Shown in pieces: positions 20,946 through 30,893 of a DNA stretch of 64,000 nucleotides (position 1 is the first letter of the stretch; every line of letters begins with the position of its first letter). This stretch comes from Planctomycetaceae bacterium. GTDB taxonomy: Bacteria > Planctomycetota > Planctomycetia > Planctomycetales > Planctomycetaceae. Both the position numbers and the translations under genes were made by a program. The notes under the pieces are model-generated. The model saw nothing but the letters and a program-made list of their open reading frames with translations. It had not been told where the DNA came from and did no database searches. The stretch spans positions 1 to 64,000 of the forward strand of contig JABURQ010000051.1 of NCBI GenBank assembly GCA_014762625.1. Direction: 5' to 3'.

Positions 20946-21872
20946 ATGCAAACTCTCTACCTTTCCGAGCTGTTTGAACGTCACAAAACCGGGAAACATC
21001 CGGAATCTCCCAAACGGATACGCGTTTTGCGGGAGCTGCTCGAAATCCCCGATGTTCTCAACGAGTGGACTCACAAAGATCCGCCGACTGTCGAGAGAAA
21101 GCTGATCCAGTCGATCCATCCGGAGGCCCACATCGCCAGTATCGAGGAACTCGCCGAGCGGGGAGGCGGACGAATCGATGCGGATACTGTGGTCTCGGCC
21201 GATTCGTTTGAGGTGGCTTTGCACGCCGTAGGAGCGGCGGTGTCGGCGGTGGATGATATTTTCTCCCGTAAAGCGACGAAATCGGTTTGCCTCGTGAGAC
21301 CGCCGGGACATCATTGCCGACCCGCCCAGGCGATGGGGTTTTGCCTGTTTGGGAATGTCGCCATCGCGGCGCAACATGCGCTCGATGAGTACGATCTGAA
21401 TCGGGTTCTGATCGTGGACTGGGACGTGCATCACGGCAACGGGACGCAGGAGATTTTCTACGATTCGGACCGCGTCCATTTCTTTTCCGCTCACCGATTT
21501 CCGTTTTATCCGGGGACCGGTGATTCCGATGAAACCGGCACCGGCAAAGGTCTGGGAGCGACGTGGAATCTGCCGCTGGAGTTCGGCATTTCGAGGAAGC
21601 AGTATCACGACAAGTTTTCCGCGATGCTGGAACAGGCGGCCCAGAAATGTCGCCCGGAACTGATTCTGATTTCTGCAGGCTTCGATGCGCACAAGGACGA
21701 TCCGATCGGATCGTTGGGTCTGGAAACGGAAGACTTCAAGACCTTAACCGAGCTGCTTCAGAAAACGGCGGACGAGTATTGCGAGGGGCGGTTGGTGAGC
21801 GTTCTGGAGGGGGGATATCATCTGCAGGCGTTGAAAGAGAGTGTGCTGGCGCATCTGCGGGCGCTGGAATAA
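20946..21872 (+). CDS. Histone-deacetylase family amidohydrolase
   Basis: The 308-residue zinc deacetylase is of the class II HDAC/acetoin-utilisation (AcuC-like) type. Visible motifs are PPGHH (119-123, catalytic His pair), the zinc ligands D160 and H162 in DWDVHHGNG, the second Asp ligand in AGFDAH and the C-terminal GGYH with its Tyr. In bacteria these enzymes remove acetyl groups from lysines, polyamines or small amides; the substrate here is not known. The ATG at 20946 has aggaag 6 bases upstream; the frame is open for 72 more codons, but these are not family-like. Confidence 0.9.
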   Translation: MQTLYLSELFERHKTGKHPESPKRIRVLRELLEIPDVLNEWTHKDPPTVERKLIQSIHPEAHIASIEELAERGGGRIDADTVVSADSFEVALHAVGAAVSAVDDIFSRKATKSVCLVRPPGHHCRPAQAMGFCLFGNVAIAAQHALDEYDLNRVLIVDWDVHHGNGTQEIFYDSDRVHFFSAHRFPFYPGTGDSDETGTGKGLGATWNLPLEFGISRKQYHDKFSAMLEQAAQKCRPELILISAGFDAHKDDPIGSLGLETEDFKTLTELLQKTADEYCEGRLVSVLEGGYHLQALKESVLAHLRALE

Positions 21873-22048
21873 GGGGGAATCACTCCCACTGCGTGGCGCT
21901 CGAAAATTGGCGGAAACTTCGCTGGGACGGCATTCTATCTGGTCAACACTACACTTTCCGGTTACACTCAGAGGATCTGCCCCGGACTTTTCCGCAGGCC
22001 GTCATTGCTGGTGGATCGATCGAGAAATCAGCAACGCGGAGGATTGTT

Positions 22049-22510
22049 ATGCACTGCCCATTTTGTCGAGATGGAGAATCGAAAGTCGTCGACTCACGGT
22101 TGAGTCAGCCGACGGAGATCCGACGTCGTCGCGAGTGTCTGCAATGCAGTCGCCGCTTTACGACTTACGAGCGCATCGAACAGGCACCGATGAAGGTGAT
22201 CAAGAAGGAAGGCTTGCGGGTCCCCTTCGATCGGGAGAAAATTCGCGCGGGGCTGGAGAAAGCCTGCTACAAACGGCCCGTCACCAACGAACAGATCGAC
22301 GACATTATTTCCACCGTCGAACAGGAGATCTATCAAGGCTTCGAACGCGAAGTTCCGTCGCGCGTCATCGGTGAGAAAGTGTTCGAGCTGTTGAAAGAAA
22401 TGGATCAGGTAGCGTTTGTGCGGTTTGCCTCGGTCTATCGCGAATTCAAAGACGTTAACGACTTCGTGGAAGAGCTCGGCCCGATGCTCAAGGAACGCGG
22501 ACGGATCTGA
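22049..22510 (+). CDS. nrdR: Transcriptional repressor NrdR
   Basis: NrdR represses ribonucleotide reductase genes by sensing (d)ATP. The 153-residue product has the family length: an N-terminal zinc ribbon with C3-x2-C6 and C30-x2-C33, then an ATP-cone domain ([16 protein letters not shown] to VREFKD-type end). The ATG at 22049 has a ggagg ribosome-binding sequence 6 bases upstream. It binds NrdR boxes near nrd promoters; none of those genes is in the window. The SGNH gene starts 27 bases after its stop. Confidence 0.96.
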   Translation: MHCPFCRDGESKVVDSRLSQPTEIRRRRECLQCSRRFTTYERIEQAPMKVIKKEGLRVPFDREKIRAGLEKACYKRPVTNEQIDDIISTVEQEIYQGFEREVPSRVIGEKVFELLKEMDQVAFVRFASVYREFKDVNDFVEELGPMLKERGRI

Positions 22511-22537
22511 ATCACACTTGTCGACGATCGAGTGCTT

Positions 22538-23398
22538 ATGAATCCTCTGATTCTGTTTCTCGCCGGAGGGTATAGTTTCTGGGTGGGACTCATGCTGATC
22601 TCCGCCCTCCTTATTCCCACTTCTCAGCGACCATCGTCGCTGATTCTGAAGTCCCTGGCTCTCTTTGCGGGGCTCATTCTGATCGCGGTCTCGATGACGC
22701 CGATCGCCATCTGGTGGTATGCGGGCCTGCTGGTCGCCTCGATCTACTGGTTGATCGCCTATCGGACGAAACAACCGCTTGCGGAACGACAGTCGCTCGC
22801 TCGCCGCGGAATCGCCGTTTGTCTGTTGAGTGCGTTGGTTCTCGAGTGGCCTTATGCGGTGCTGCCGAAAGTTCCCGTTCCGGAGCATCGAACACTGGTC
22901 ATCCTGGCCGATTCACTGACTGCAGGCCTGGAAGAGAATGACTTCACCTGGCCCGAGCGTCTGGCGGAGCGGGTCGATTCTCCGATCGAGGATCTTTCTC
23001 ACGTGGGAGCCGTCGTAAAAGATGGTTTGACCATGATTGAGAACGTCGATCTCGACGGGAAACTGGTGTTGATCGAATTGGGGGGGAACGATTTGCTGGG
23101 GAGTACGCCGGCGGATGAGTTTCACCGGAACCTCAACGAACTTCTCCAGAGGCTGACCGCGGCGGACTGCGCCGTCGTGATGTTTGAATTGCCGTTGCCT
23201 CCCTTTCGTTACGACATCGCTTACGCCCAGCGCAGTCTCTGTAACAGGTACGATGTCTCGTTGATTCCGAAACAGTATCTCTTGCGAGCGATCGCGGGAG
23301 AAGGAAAAACGGTCGACTCGCTGCATCTGTCGGAACAGGGACACGTACAGCTTGCCGACTTCATGGAATCGTTTCTGCAACCGGCATTCTCTCGCTGA
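22538..23398 (+). CDS. Membrane-anchored SGNH/GDSL-type hydrolase
   Basis: The 286-residue product begins with three hydrophobic segments (about 3-28, 38-58, 62-80) and perhaps a fourth near 95-112. A SGNH hydrolase domain follows: block I ILADSLTAG (GDS changed to ADS), block III GGND and block V DSLHLSEQGH with the Asp-x-x-His pair. It probably cleaves an ester from a lipid or glycan at the membrane face; the substrate is unknown. It lies 27 bases downstream of nrdR and may be cotranscribed with it. Confidence 0.82.
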   Translation: MNPLILFLAGGYSFWVGLMLISALLIPTSQRPSSLILKSLALFAGLILIAVSMTPIAIWWYAGLLVASIYWLIAYRTKQPLAERQSLARRGIAVCLLSALVLEWPYAVLPKVPVPEHRTLVILADSLTAGLEENDFTWPERLAERVDSPIEDLSHVGAVVKDGLTMIENVDLDGKLVLIELGGNDLLGSTPADEFHRNLNELLQRLTAADCAVVMFELPLPPFRYDIAYAQRSLCNRYDVSLIPKQYLLRAIAGEGKTVDSLHLSEQGHVQLADFMESFLQPAFSR

Positions 23399-23493
23399 TT
23401 GCGGGAATTCTTCGCCTGCCGAGCCTTTTGTCAGATCCCGGTTCGCGTCATGATGGAAACCGACCGTTCCGAAAATAGACTACATTGACCGTT

Positions 23494-24666
23494 ATGTCCG
23501 AAACTCCTCTGCATGTCACACACTTCATTACCCGCATGATTGTCGGTGGTGCGCAGGAAAATACGCTCTGGACGGTCCTCGATCAGCATCGCGAATACGG
23601 AGATAAAGTCACGCTCATCAGCGGCGTCGATGAGGGGCCGGAAGGGGAATTGTTGACGGTGGCTCGGGAGGCGGGAGTGAAGGTGGAAATCATTCCCGAA
23701 CTGGGACGTGCTCTGCATCCCTGGAAAGACTGGAAGAGCTATCGTGCGTTGATCCGGTTACTCAAACAGGACCCGCCACAAATTCTGCACACGCACAGTT
23801 CCAAAGCGGGCGTGATGGGACGCTCGGCGGCGAAGAAATTGAAGATCCCCGTGATTCATACGATTCACGGGGCCGCGTTTCATTACGGGCAACCTGCCCT
23901 CCTGCACAATCTCTACAAACAGGCGGAACGCTGGGCCGGAAAACGGACCGACCATTTCATTACCGTCTGTGATGCGATGCGCAATCAATACCTCGCAGCC
24001 GGCATCGGATCGCCCGAGGATTATACGACGATCTATTCCGGCATGGATGTGGAACCATTTCTGAAGCCGTCGCGTTCGCGCGATGAGATCCGCCAGGATC
24101 TCGGGATCGCCCCGGATGAAATTGTGATCGGGAAAATTGCGCGTTTGTTTCATTTGAAAGGGCATCACTTTTTGATCGAAGCCGCCAAACGCCTGGTTCC
24201 CGATCATCCGGAAGTGAAATTTCTGTTGGTGGGTGACGGCGTGTTACGGGAGCAATATCAACAGGAGATCGCCGCCGCCGACATGACCGATCATTTTATT
24301 TTTACGGGGCTCGTTCCTCCTACCGAAGTTCCCGATCTGATTCACGCGATGGATATTGTGGCCCACACCAGTGAATGGGAAGGGTTGGCGCGGGTACTGG
24401 TGCAGGGATTACTGGCCGGCAAACCGGTGGTCAGTTTTGATATCGACGGCGCAAGAGAAGTTGTGATTCCGGAGGAAACCGGATTCCTGGTGCCGTTCGC
24501 CGATGTGGATGCGTTGACTCACGCACTTCGTTCGCTGTTAACAGATCGAGAGTTGGGCGAACAGTTCGGCAGGACGGGGCGCGAACGTTTCACCGATCCG
24601 TTTCGGCATCAGACGATGACCCGCCGCATTCGAGAGGTCTACTTCGATTTGCTCTCCGGAAAATAA
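23494..24666 (+). CDS. Glycosyltransferase, GT4 family
   Basis: The 390-residue retaining glycosyltransferase has the GT-B fold. The N-terminal Rossmann half has the acceptor-side loop MIVGGAQENT and the HTHSSKAGVMGR segment. The C-terminal half has the nucleotide-sugar part with GKIARLFHLKGH, the EWEGLARVLVQGLLAGKPVV acidic motif and GFLVPF. GT4 enzymes use UDP- or GDP-sugars in cell-surface glycan synthesis. No other glycan genes are adjacent, so acceptor and sugar cannot be told. The ATG at 23494 is preferred to a TTG 9 bases upstream. Confidence 0.9.
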   Translation: MSETPLHVTHFITRMIVGGAQENTLWTVLDQHREYGDKVTLISGVDEGPEGELLTVAREAGVKVEIIPELGRALHPWKDWKSYRALIRLLKQDPPQILHTHSSKAGVMGRSAAKKLKIPVIHTIHGAAFHYGQPALLHNLYKQAERWAGKRTDHFITVCDAMRNQYLAAGIGSPEDYTTIYSGMDVEPFLKPSRSRDEIRQDLGIAPDEIVIGKIARLFHLKGHHFLIEAAKRLVPDHPEVKFLLVGDGVLREQYQQEIAAADMTDHFIFTGLVPPTEVPDLIHAMDIVAHTSEWEGLARVLVQGLLAGKPVVSFDIDGAREVVIPEETGFLVPFADVDALTHALRSLLTDRELGEQFGRTGRERFTDPFRHQTMTRRIREVYFDLLSGK

Positions 24667-25030
24667 ACGTCGTCGAATCAATCCCAAGCGTGACGCGACG
24701 AAAAGCGATGACAGCCTGCTTACGCTCGATAAACTTTGAGGGTTAAAACGATTCTATTTTCTCGGTCGGGTATTCCGTCAGACGATTGCTGCACCTTCGC
24801 CCCTTAGCTCTCGACGACCGGTCAATGATTACGAATTTTCACTTGTCCTGCTACGGGAGCTTCCCATAATTCCCTTGTCGGTTGAGTCGGCAAGCGAACC
24901 GCACCTGAATGTCTCTTGTCCAATTTAGTCTCAACCGACACTTTCCCTCCCCCCAAGTGTTTCTTCCTTGAGAAACCAAATCCTTCCTTCCTGAGACCTG
25001 CCCCATTTCCCTTCCAATGAAAGAATCACC
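24667..25030. other. Intergenic region
   Basis: A 364-base gap between the GT4 gene and a small membrane-protein gene. It is pyrimidine-rich near 24940-24960. I see no gene, hairpin or clear promoter in it. Confidence 0.4.
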
Positions 25031-25330
25031 ATGCGACAATTCTTCATTACCATCGTCAGTATCTGCCTGATACTGGCCACAGGATTTCTAACTGTTGATC
25101 TTCTCTTCGGTATCTGGACACCTTTAACGCGTCCGAGTCTCGTCGTGGTCACCGCCTTCCTGGCGTTTCTGCTGTGGCAATCGCGAAAGATGCGGGAGCA
25201 ACGGTTCCAGCAAGCGGTTGACAGATACGTCCACAAAGAAGCGATGCGTCAAATGGATATCGAACGCCGACGTGAACGGGAAAAAGTTTCCGCGTCAGAT
25301 TCACGTCCGTCTCAGATCATCGCTCCCTGA
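25031..25330 (+). CDS. Small membrane protein with basic C-terminal helix
   Basis: The 99-residue product has two hydrophobic segments (about 4-27 and 36-50, the latter LVVVTAFLAFLLW) followed by a strongly charged helix (SRKMREQRFQQAV to RRREREK) and a short polar tail. I do not recognise a family. A terminator directly after the stop codon supports a real transcription unit. The ATG at 25031 follows gaaagaa. Confidence 0.6.
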   Translation: MRQFFITIVSICLILATGFLTVDLLFGIWTPLTRPSLVVVTAFLAFLLWQSRKMREQRFQQAVDRYVHKEAMRQMDIERRREREKVSASDSRPSQIIAP

Positions 25331-25337
25331 CAATCAA

Positions 25338-25373
25338 AAAAGGCCGGGGTCTCGCGATCGAGATCCGGCCTTT
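25338..25373. terminator. Bidirectional rho-independent terminator
   Basis: AAAGGCCGG...TCTCG pairs with CGAGATCCGGCCTTT around a 4-base loop with one unpaired base; A-rich and T-rich flanks suit both strands. It lies between two convergent genes. Confidence 0.85.
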
Positions 25374-25425
25374 CTCAAACTGTCGGGTTCACTGAGGTCC
25401 TTTGATGACAGGATTGAAAGTTTTC

Positions 25426-25908
25426 TCAGACCGTTTCGCATTGGCCGTCCAGATGACGGCGAAGTCCGATTCCTGCGGCCTGAGGAGGGATCGAATAGAT
25501 TTTCAATTGGACGTCGGTGCTTTCGACTTGTCCGCGAATTTCGACAAACGAGATCGCCGACTCTCGATCGTCTTTGGGTAAGGCGGTCATCCGAAATTCT
25601 TCGATCTTCTCAAATCGCTGGCGGAGTTCCTGGAGATTGTAACTGAACTGGCAAAGTTCGGTTTTTCCATCGTAGCGTCCGCCGACAATTTCGACGCGGC
25701 TGAGAAAAAGTCCCACGCGCCATCCTTCTTCGCTGGCTTCGCATTCGAATCCAGCTCGGGCAACGTCTTCGGTCGGCTCAAATAATTCGGCCAGATCGGC
25801 AATAAAATTCTGGAGCCATTCGGGACGAAGGTCGCGTTGTTCCCGTTGCTCTTTCCAGCGATCGAGTTGCGCTATGAAATGCTGGACGGGCATATGAGAG
25901 TGGTTCAT
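25426..25908 (-). CDS. Protein of unknown function
   Basis: The product (about 160 residues) is soluble, acidic, and has no signal sequence. It starts with a helical segment (HFIAQLDRWKEQREQR) and continues with alternating strands (GWRVGLFLSRVEIVGG, AISFVEIRGQVES). I do not recognise the family. The ATG at 25908 is chosen; a GTG 9 bases upstream is possible. It is convergent with the small membrane-protein gene across a shared terminator. Confidence 0.6.
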   Translation of the reverse strand: MNHSHMPVQHFIAQLDRWKEQREQRDLRPEWLQNFIADLAELFEPTEDVARAGFECEASEEGWRVGLFLSRVEIVGGRYDGKTELCQFSYNLQELRQRFEKIEEFRMTALPKDDRESAISFVEIRGQVESTDVQLKIYSIPPQAAGIGLRRHLDGQCETV

Positions 25909-26307
25909 CGAGATCACCTCATTCGGCTGAAACTCGAACCGGGACGTGACAACGATATCGCACGACGCGATTGACGAAAATCGCGTTCGAAGATAGCCAT
26001 CACTTCTCGTCTCGGTTCAAGTTAGATCGTTCAAGGCTGTGCATCTCAGGACACGCCGGGTTCGAAGATCCGTGAACCGGCCGCACAAGTGAAGTGTCGT
26101 CTTTTGAAAGTGGTCCCACCACACCACAGATATCGGGATTTCCGAGCGGGAAGATTCACTCTATTTACGGGCGTTCACACGACTTGGAACTCGGAAGTAG
26201 TTATCGCAGCAGAAATAACGGCGTTCCCGTCTGACCGAGTCGGAGACGCACAGCAGACTGTAACGATTATGACGATCGGCGTTTGAGTGGAGTTCCGCGG
26301 ATCAATT
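25909..26307. other. Intergenic region
   Basis: A gap of about 400 bases between two minus-strand genes. It contains a 7-base stem (CGCGATT / AATCGCG) at 25966-25985. A 65-codon frame at 26089-26286 lacks a ribosome-binding site and is not called. Confidence 0.4.
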
Positions 26308-27774
26308 TTATTCGCCGAACATCCCCGATGGGAACGTTTTCCCCGCTAATTGATAGGCAATGAAATTCCCGACGAAGAACAACACGATAATCACCACCAA
26401 CGCGATTACCGCCGTCATCCAGGCCGGTTTCTTGTTGGGGTCAATCGGTTGACCGTGTTTGTCGTATTTGACTTCCTTCGCGGTGTATTTGAGTTGTTTT
26501 TCGAGCGTGTTCAGATCCCAATCCGGACTGAAGTAATAGGCGATCTGGCCGACGACGCGCGCGTTCAGGACGATCACCGGACCGCTCATAATCAAACCAC
26601 ACGCCAGGAGAATTCCCGGAACGGTGAGCGCGTTCCACGGGATGGCGGCAACTTCTGCTCCTGCGCGTCCCTGGATCCCTGGATCGAGTTGGTCTTTACT
26701 CCCTTTACGTTCGTGTTCCGCCGCCTTCTCCCGCGCCACGTAAATCTGATCGTTGGTGTTCATGACTCGGGCAAATTGATTCAATTTCGATTGAGAGGTG
26801 GCGGGAATCGCTCCCAGACATCCCAACACGGGAAGGGATGTGATGACGAGGAAGAGCAGCCAGTACGCGATCGCTCCCAACGATTTTCCCCAACCCGGCA
26901 AGACTTTGTGAATCATCCATCCATTGAGTTGTTGCGGCATCGCCATATGAGTCATCCCGACGGGAAGCATCGAAAAGACCAGCAGTTCACCAATCGCGAT
27001 CAAGATCGCTCCCGGCACGATCGAACCGTTCTTGATCATCATGCCGCCCCCCGCTCCGAACGCGATCACAAACGGAAACGCGGCGACCAACTGCCAACAG
27101 AAGAATTTAATTCCGAACGCGACATTGGTAAAGAAGTCAAAATTGACGCGTTTCAATACGTCTTTCTTTTTCAAACTGTGATTGATCGTCTCGGTGACCA
27201 AATGCCAAACCCAGCCGATGGGAGCCATCGCGAAGACAAACGTCAGCAGCAACCAGAACATTTGCGGCGGGATATTGACGCAATACCAAAGCATGAATCC
27301 GAACGCACAATCGAGCAGCACCAGCAGCACCAGCAGCATGCTCGATTTAATGGCGTAGCCTTTGTTCTTCATTAAGAACCGCCAGGCGTCTCCCCACATT
27401 CCCCGGTAGAACTCACCTTTGTTGGTGACTGTTCGTTTTTTCCTGCCGACCGGGCTACCTCCCCCACCTCCTGCAATAGCTCCTCCCCCTGATGAGAGAT
27501 CGGCTCCGCAGGCTCCGCATTCGATAGCGTCGTCTCTCAGAGCGGCCCCACACCGGGGACATACCCGTTGGGATCGGTCTTCCGCTCGACTGAGATCGAG
27601 ATCGGACAGAAAATCTTCGCCGAACGGATCGGATTCACTTTTCGATTTTTTCTTTTGTCCGGCGGGAATTTTTAGCGGAGCTTCGCATTTCGGGCATTTC
27701 ACCGTTTTTCCGCGCAATTTATCGGGCGCATTCAGGACTTTTTCACAACTTGAACAACGAACCTTGACTGGCAT
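26308..27774 (-). CDS. Multi-pass membrane protein with two N-terminal zinc ribbons
   Basis: The 488-residue product begins with a zinc-ribbon-like module (C8-x2-C and CPKC, within residues 6-35), then an acidic linker, a second zinc ribbon (CPRCG and CGACG, about 72-92) and a Gly-rich linker. From about residue 135 there are some seven membrane segments, with a charged soluble insertion (about 335-375) and a final anchor near 455-475. Zinc ribbons on a DUF4013-like membrane protein are common in planctomycetes, but the role is not known. The start at 27774 is the natural one, because the first Cys pair follows at once. Confidence 0.72.
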   Translation of the reverse strand: MPVKVRCSSCEKVLNAPDKLRGKTVKCPKCEAPLKIPAGQKKKSKSESDPFGEDFLSDLDLSRAEDRSQRVCPRCGAALRDDAIECGACGADLSSGGGAIAGGGGGSPVGRKKRTVTNKGEFYRGMWGDAWRFLMKNKGYAIKSSMLLVLLVLLDCAFGFMLWYCVNIPPQMFWLLLTFVFAMAPIGWVWHLVTETINHSLKKKDVLKRVNFDFFTNVAFGIKFFCWQLVAAFPFVIAFGAGGGMMIKNGSIVPGAILIAIGELLVFSMLPVGMTHMAMPQQLNGWMIHKVLPGWGKSLGAIAYWLLFLVITSLPVLGCLGAIPATSQSKLNQFARVMNTNDQIYVAREKAAEHERKGSKDQLDPGIQGRAGAEVAAIPWNALTVPGILLACGLIMSGPVIVLNARVVGQIAYYFSPDWDLNTLEKQLKYTAKEVKYDKHGQPIDPNKKPAWMTAVIALVVIIVLFFVGNFIAYQLAGKTFPSGMFGE

Positions 27775-27945
27775 TCGGGACTCCGGCTAGCAAACGTCCT
27801 AGTGTGTGGTCTCTGTGTCAGTTTTCGTGGAGAGATTGGCCCGTTCCCTCGTGTGTTGAAACTGTTTGGTATGCTACTGTACTGAGAGTTCAACCATTTT
27901 TCATCCTGTAACTTTCAGATTCCGCGCACGGTTTTTCCGGTTTGA

Positions 27946-27974
27946 TTGACCCTTGATTTGCGGACATCCATAAT
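27946..27974 (+). promoter_or_regulatory. Promoter of trpBA
   Basis: TTGACC (27946-27951) and CATAAT (27969-27974) are separated by 17 bases, 43 bases before the trpB start codon. I see no leader peptide with tandem Trp codons and no attenuator-like hairpin. Confidence 0.6.
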
Positions 27975-28017
27975 AAAGAAACCGTAATATCCCAACGAGA
28001 CAGGTAAGTATCCGATC

Positions 28018-29250
28018 ATGAGTTCACCATTCCTCTCTTCTCCGCATACCGTGGCCACCAGTCAGGTTCCCGATGAGCGTGGTCGCTTTGGAGAATTCGG
28101 GCGACGTTTTGTTCCCGAAACGCTGATGCACGCCCTCGAAGATCTCACCGAGCATTACGCGAAAGCGAAAGCCGACGCCGAATTTCAGATGCAACTGGAG
28201 GAACTGCTGCGAGAATATGTGGGACGACCGAATCCACTCTACTTCGCCGAGCGACTGACCGAACACGCCGGTGGGGCGAAGATCTATCTCAAACGTGAAG
28301 ACTTAAACCACACCGGCGCTCACAAAATCAACAACGCCCTCGGCCAGGCGCTCCTCACCATCCGGATGGGAAAGAAGCGAGTCATCGCGGAAACGGGAGC
28401 CGGGCAACATGGAGTGGCCACGGCAACCGCTTGTGCCCGTTTCGGTCTTCCCTGCGTCGTTTATATGGGTGAAGAGGATATCCGCCGTCAGAAACTGAAC
28501 GTCTTCAACATGAAGTTGATGGGGGCGGAAGTGCGACCGGTGACCTCGGGGTCGCGGACGTTGCGCGATGCGATCAACGAAGCAATGCGGGATTGGATGT
28601 CGTCCGTCAACGACACTCACTATATCATCGGCTCTGTCGTAGGACCGCATCCGTTTCCGATGATGGTACGAGACTTTCAGTCGATCATCGGTCGGGAAGC
28701 TCGTTTGCAGGTTCTCGAACATACCGGCTCTCTTCCGAACGAGGTGATTGCCTGTGTCGGGGGAGGCTCAAACTCCGCCGGCATGTTTTATCCGTTTGTG
28801 GACGATCAGGATGTCGCGTTGACCGGAGTCGAACCGGGAGGAAAAGGGAGCGGTCCTGGCGAACACGCGAGCACGCTGGTTCACGGTGAGAAAGGCGTTC
28901 TTCACGGAAGTTATAGTTACGTGTTGCAGGATCAAAGCGGCCAGACCAGCGACGTCCATTCCATTTCCGCCGGTCTCGATTATCCCGGCGTCGGTCCCGA
29001 ACACAGCTATTGGAAGGAAACGGGACGGGTCAATTACGTGAACTGCTCGGACGACGACGCTCTGGAGGCGTTTCAGTTACTCGCGCGGACCGAAGGGATC
29101 CTCCCCGCCTTGGAGAGTTCGCACGCTATCGCCCACGGCGTCAAAGCAGCCGGGAAACGTTCGAAAGACGAAGTTGTGATCGTATGTCTCTCGGGACGCG
29201 GCGACAAAGACGTCTACGAACTGGCCCGCATCCTGGGAAAAGACATTTAG
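28018..29250 (+). CDS. trpB: Tryptophan synthase beta chain
   Basis: TrpB joins indole to serine in the last step of tryptophan synthesis, using pyridoxal phosphate. The 410-residue product has the PLP lysine K103 in [10 protein letters not shown], the phosphate-binding GGGSNSAG near 240 and the C-terminal LSGRGDKD. The length and motifs are those of the ordinary TrpB1 type that works with TrpA. An aggtaag ribosome-binding sequence lies upstream. trpA follows after 81 bases. Confidence 0.98.
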   Translation: MSSPFLSSPHTVATSQVPDERGRFGEFGRRFVPETLMHALEDLTEHYAKAKADAEFQMQLEELLREYVGRPNPLYFAERLTEHAGGAKIYLKREDLNHTGAHKINNALGQALLTIRMGKKRVIAETGAGQHGVATATACARFGLPCVVYMGEEDIRRQKLNVFNMKLMGAEVRPVTSGSRTLRDAINEAMRDWMSSVNDTHYIIGSVVGPHPFPMMVRDFQSIIGREARLQVLEHTGSLPNEVIACVGGGSNSAGMFYPFVDDQDVALTGVEPGGKGSGPGEHASTLVHGEKGVLHGSYSYVLQDQSGQTSDVHSISAGLDYPGVGPEHSYWKETGRVNYVNCSDDDALEAFQLLARTEGILPALESSHAIAHGVKAAGKRSKDEVVIVCLSGRGDKDVYELARILGKDI

Positions 29251-29331
29251 TTCGATTCCTCCCCTCGACCGACCTCAGGTCACGTCCTCTTCCTGAGGCC
29301 ACACTCAACCCAGAATTTATCGGAACTCACT

Positions 29332-30156
29332 GTGACTGACTCCTCGCGTATCGCTCAGACATTTGAAAACCTCCAATCTAGCGGACACAAGGCGTTTATG
29401 CCCTTTATCGCCGCCGGGGATCCCGACCTGGAGACGACCGTGGAAGTGATTCGGGAGCTGGCGGAGGCGGGCGTCGATCTGATCGAAGTCGGGTTCCCTT
29501 ACAGCGATCCGATCGCCGACGGTCCCGTGATTCAAGCGTCCTATACTCGCGCTCTCGGCAAAGGTTTGAAGGTCGAACAGATTTTCGACACCGTCAAGAC
29601 GCTCACATCGACGCATGAGAATCTTCCGCCGCTCGTCGGCATGGTGGCATTCGCGATCATCTTTCGGATCGGTCCCGAAGCGTTCATCAAAAAAGCGGAA
29701 GAGGCGGGATTCAGCGGTTTGATCGTGCCCGATCTTCCGGGAGACGAAGCGGACGAATTCGCGGAACTCATCAAACAATCGTCGCTCGATCTGGTGCAGC
29801 TCATCGCGCCGACCACTCCCGAGAAACGGGTCGAAAAAATCCTGAATACCGCTTCCGGATTTCTGTATTGTATTTCCGTCGCCGGAATCACGGGAGCCCG
29901 CGATGAACTTCCCGCCGAATTGAACGACCAGTTACGCGATTTGCGTTCGAAGACCGACCTGCCGCTCGCAGTCGGCTTCGGAATCTCCAAACCGGAACAG
30001 GTCGATATCCTGAGAGACGTCGCGGATGGTGTGATCGTCGGTTCGGCGATCGTGCGCCATCTGGAAGATGTATCCGACGACGCGAGCAAAGCGTCGGCGA
30101 TTGAGGCGATTCGCGAACTGGCGGACGGGATGGTCGCGGCGACGCATCGATCCTGA
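29332..30156 (+). CDS. trpA: Tryptophan synthase alpha chain
   Basis: TrpA releases indole from indole-3-glycerol phosphate and passes it to TrpB. The 274-residue product has both catalytic acids: E52 in LIEVGFPYSDP and D63 in IADGP, and a phosphate-binding GFGIS near 220. The start is GTG at 29332; no in-frame ATG is available before the conserved FMPFIAAGDP. It forms an operon with trpB; the other trp genes are elsewhere. Confidence 0.97.
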   Translation: MTDSSRIAQTFENLQSSGHKAFMPFIAAGDPDLETTVEVIRELAEAGVDLIEVGFPYSDPIADGPVIQASYTRALGKGLKVEQIFDTVKTLTSTHENLPPLVGMVAFAIIFRIGPEAFIKKAEEAGFSGLIVPDLPGDEADEFAELIKQSSLDLVQLIAPTTPEKRVEKILNTASGFLYCISVAGITGARDELPAELNDQLRDLRSKTDLPLAVGFGISKPEQVDILRDVADGVIVGSAIVRHLEDVSDDASKASAIEAIRELADGMVAATHRS

Positions 30157-30295
30157 ACGGGTTGCAATTTCTTTCTTAATCTCCCTTTGACCCGCAAGAA
30201 TTCTCTCGTCACACTAAGACCAGTGAAGCGCAGGCAAGACGTCGCGTTGTCGGGGCTTTGCAATTTGGGTATTACGGAATTCAGGAGAGAAAGTT

Positions 30296-30868
30296 ATGAC
30301 CGACGCGTTCCATCATCGTGAACAATCCCTCGAAAATCGTTTTTTCTATCAACAGGATCAGAAGCTTATTGAACAGCTTCGCGCACACGAACAGGAAGAA
30401 GAAGGAATTCAAAAACTCGCCACCGCTACCGGGATTCACAATCACGACGTCCTGAAGGAACTTCTGGAGAATGGAATTCGCCCCGATTCAATCGTTGCGC
30501 TCTCTCTCGTTCCACTCATTTTCGTCGCTCACGCCGACAAAAATCTCGACGATAAAGAACAGGACGCGATCCTGGATGCCGCTATCGACGCCGGACTGGA
30601 ACCCGATTCCCCCAGTCACGAATTGCTGACCTCGTGGCTGCTCAAGAAACCGGAAGACGATTTGCTGGAAGCGTGGCGACATTACATCAATCAGCTCTGT
30701 CGCGAGTTACCCAAAGAGCGGATTGTCGATTTGCAGCAGCACCTTCTCGATCGTTGTCGCGGCATCGCCGAGGCGACGGGCGGATTTCTCGGTCGCGGCG
30801 GCATCTCCGAATCCGAACGGAAAATGCTGAATCACATTGAGTCGGCATTCGTCACGATTCACGATTAA
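30296..30868 (+). CDS. TerB-like helical protein
   Basis: The 190-residue soluble, acidic, helical product has a central segment (about 70-110) reading VPLIFVAHADKNLDDKEQD, typical of the TerB/DjlA-N fold, in which the Asp residues after the first helix bind a metal. A second helical half follows. TerB proteins are linked to tellurite resistance and stress signalling, but most bacterial copies are uncharacterised. A strong aggagag ribosome-binding sequence precedes the ATG. The sulfatase gene starts 25 bases after its stop and may be cotranscribed. Confidence 0.7.
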   Translation: MTDAFHHREQSLENRFFYQQDQKLIEQLRAHEQEEEGIQKLATATGIHNHDVLKELLENGIRPDSIVALSLVPLIFVAHADKNLDDKEQDAILDAAIDAGLEPDSPSHELLTSWLLKKPEDDLLEAWRHYINQLCRELPKERIVDLQQHLLDRCRGIAEATGGFLGRGGISESERKMLNHIESAFVTIHD

Positions 30869-30893
30869 TTCCCGGACAGGAAATCAATCTCTG

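Noticed and set aside
21563-22048. Long N-terminal extension of NrdR
   Set aside because: The open frame extends upstream by chance through the HDAC gene in another frame; the zinc ribbon must start at 22049.
26089-26286. 65-codon open frame in the gap before the zinc-ribbon membrane protein gene
   Set aside because: No ribosome-binding site or recognisable composition; it lies in an intergenic region with a small hairpin.
27775-28017. Possible trp leader peptide or attenuator before trpB
   Set aside because: No short frame with tandem Trp codons and no alternative hairpins; only a simple promoter is seen.
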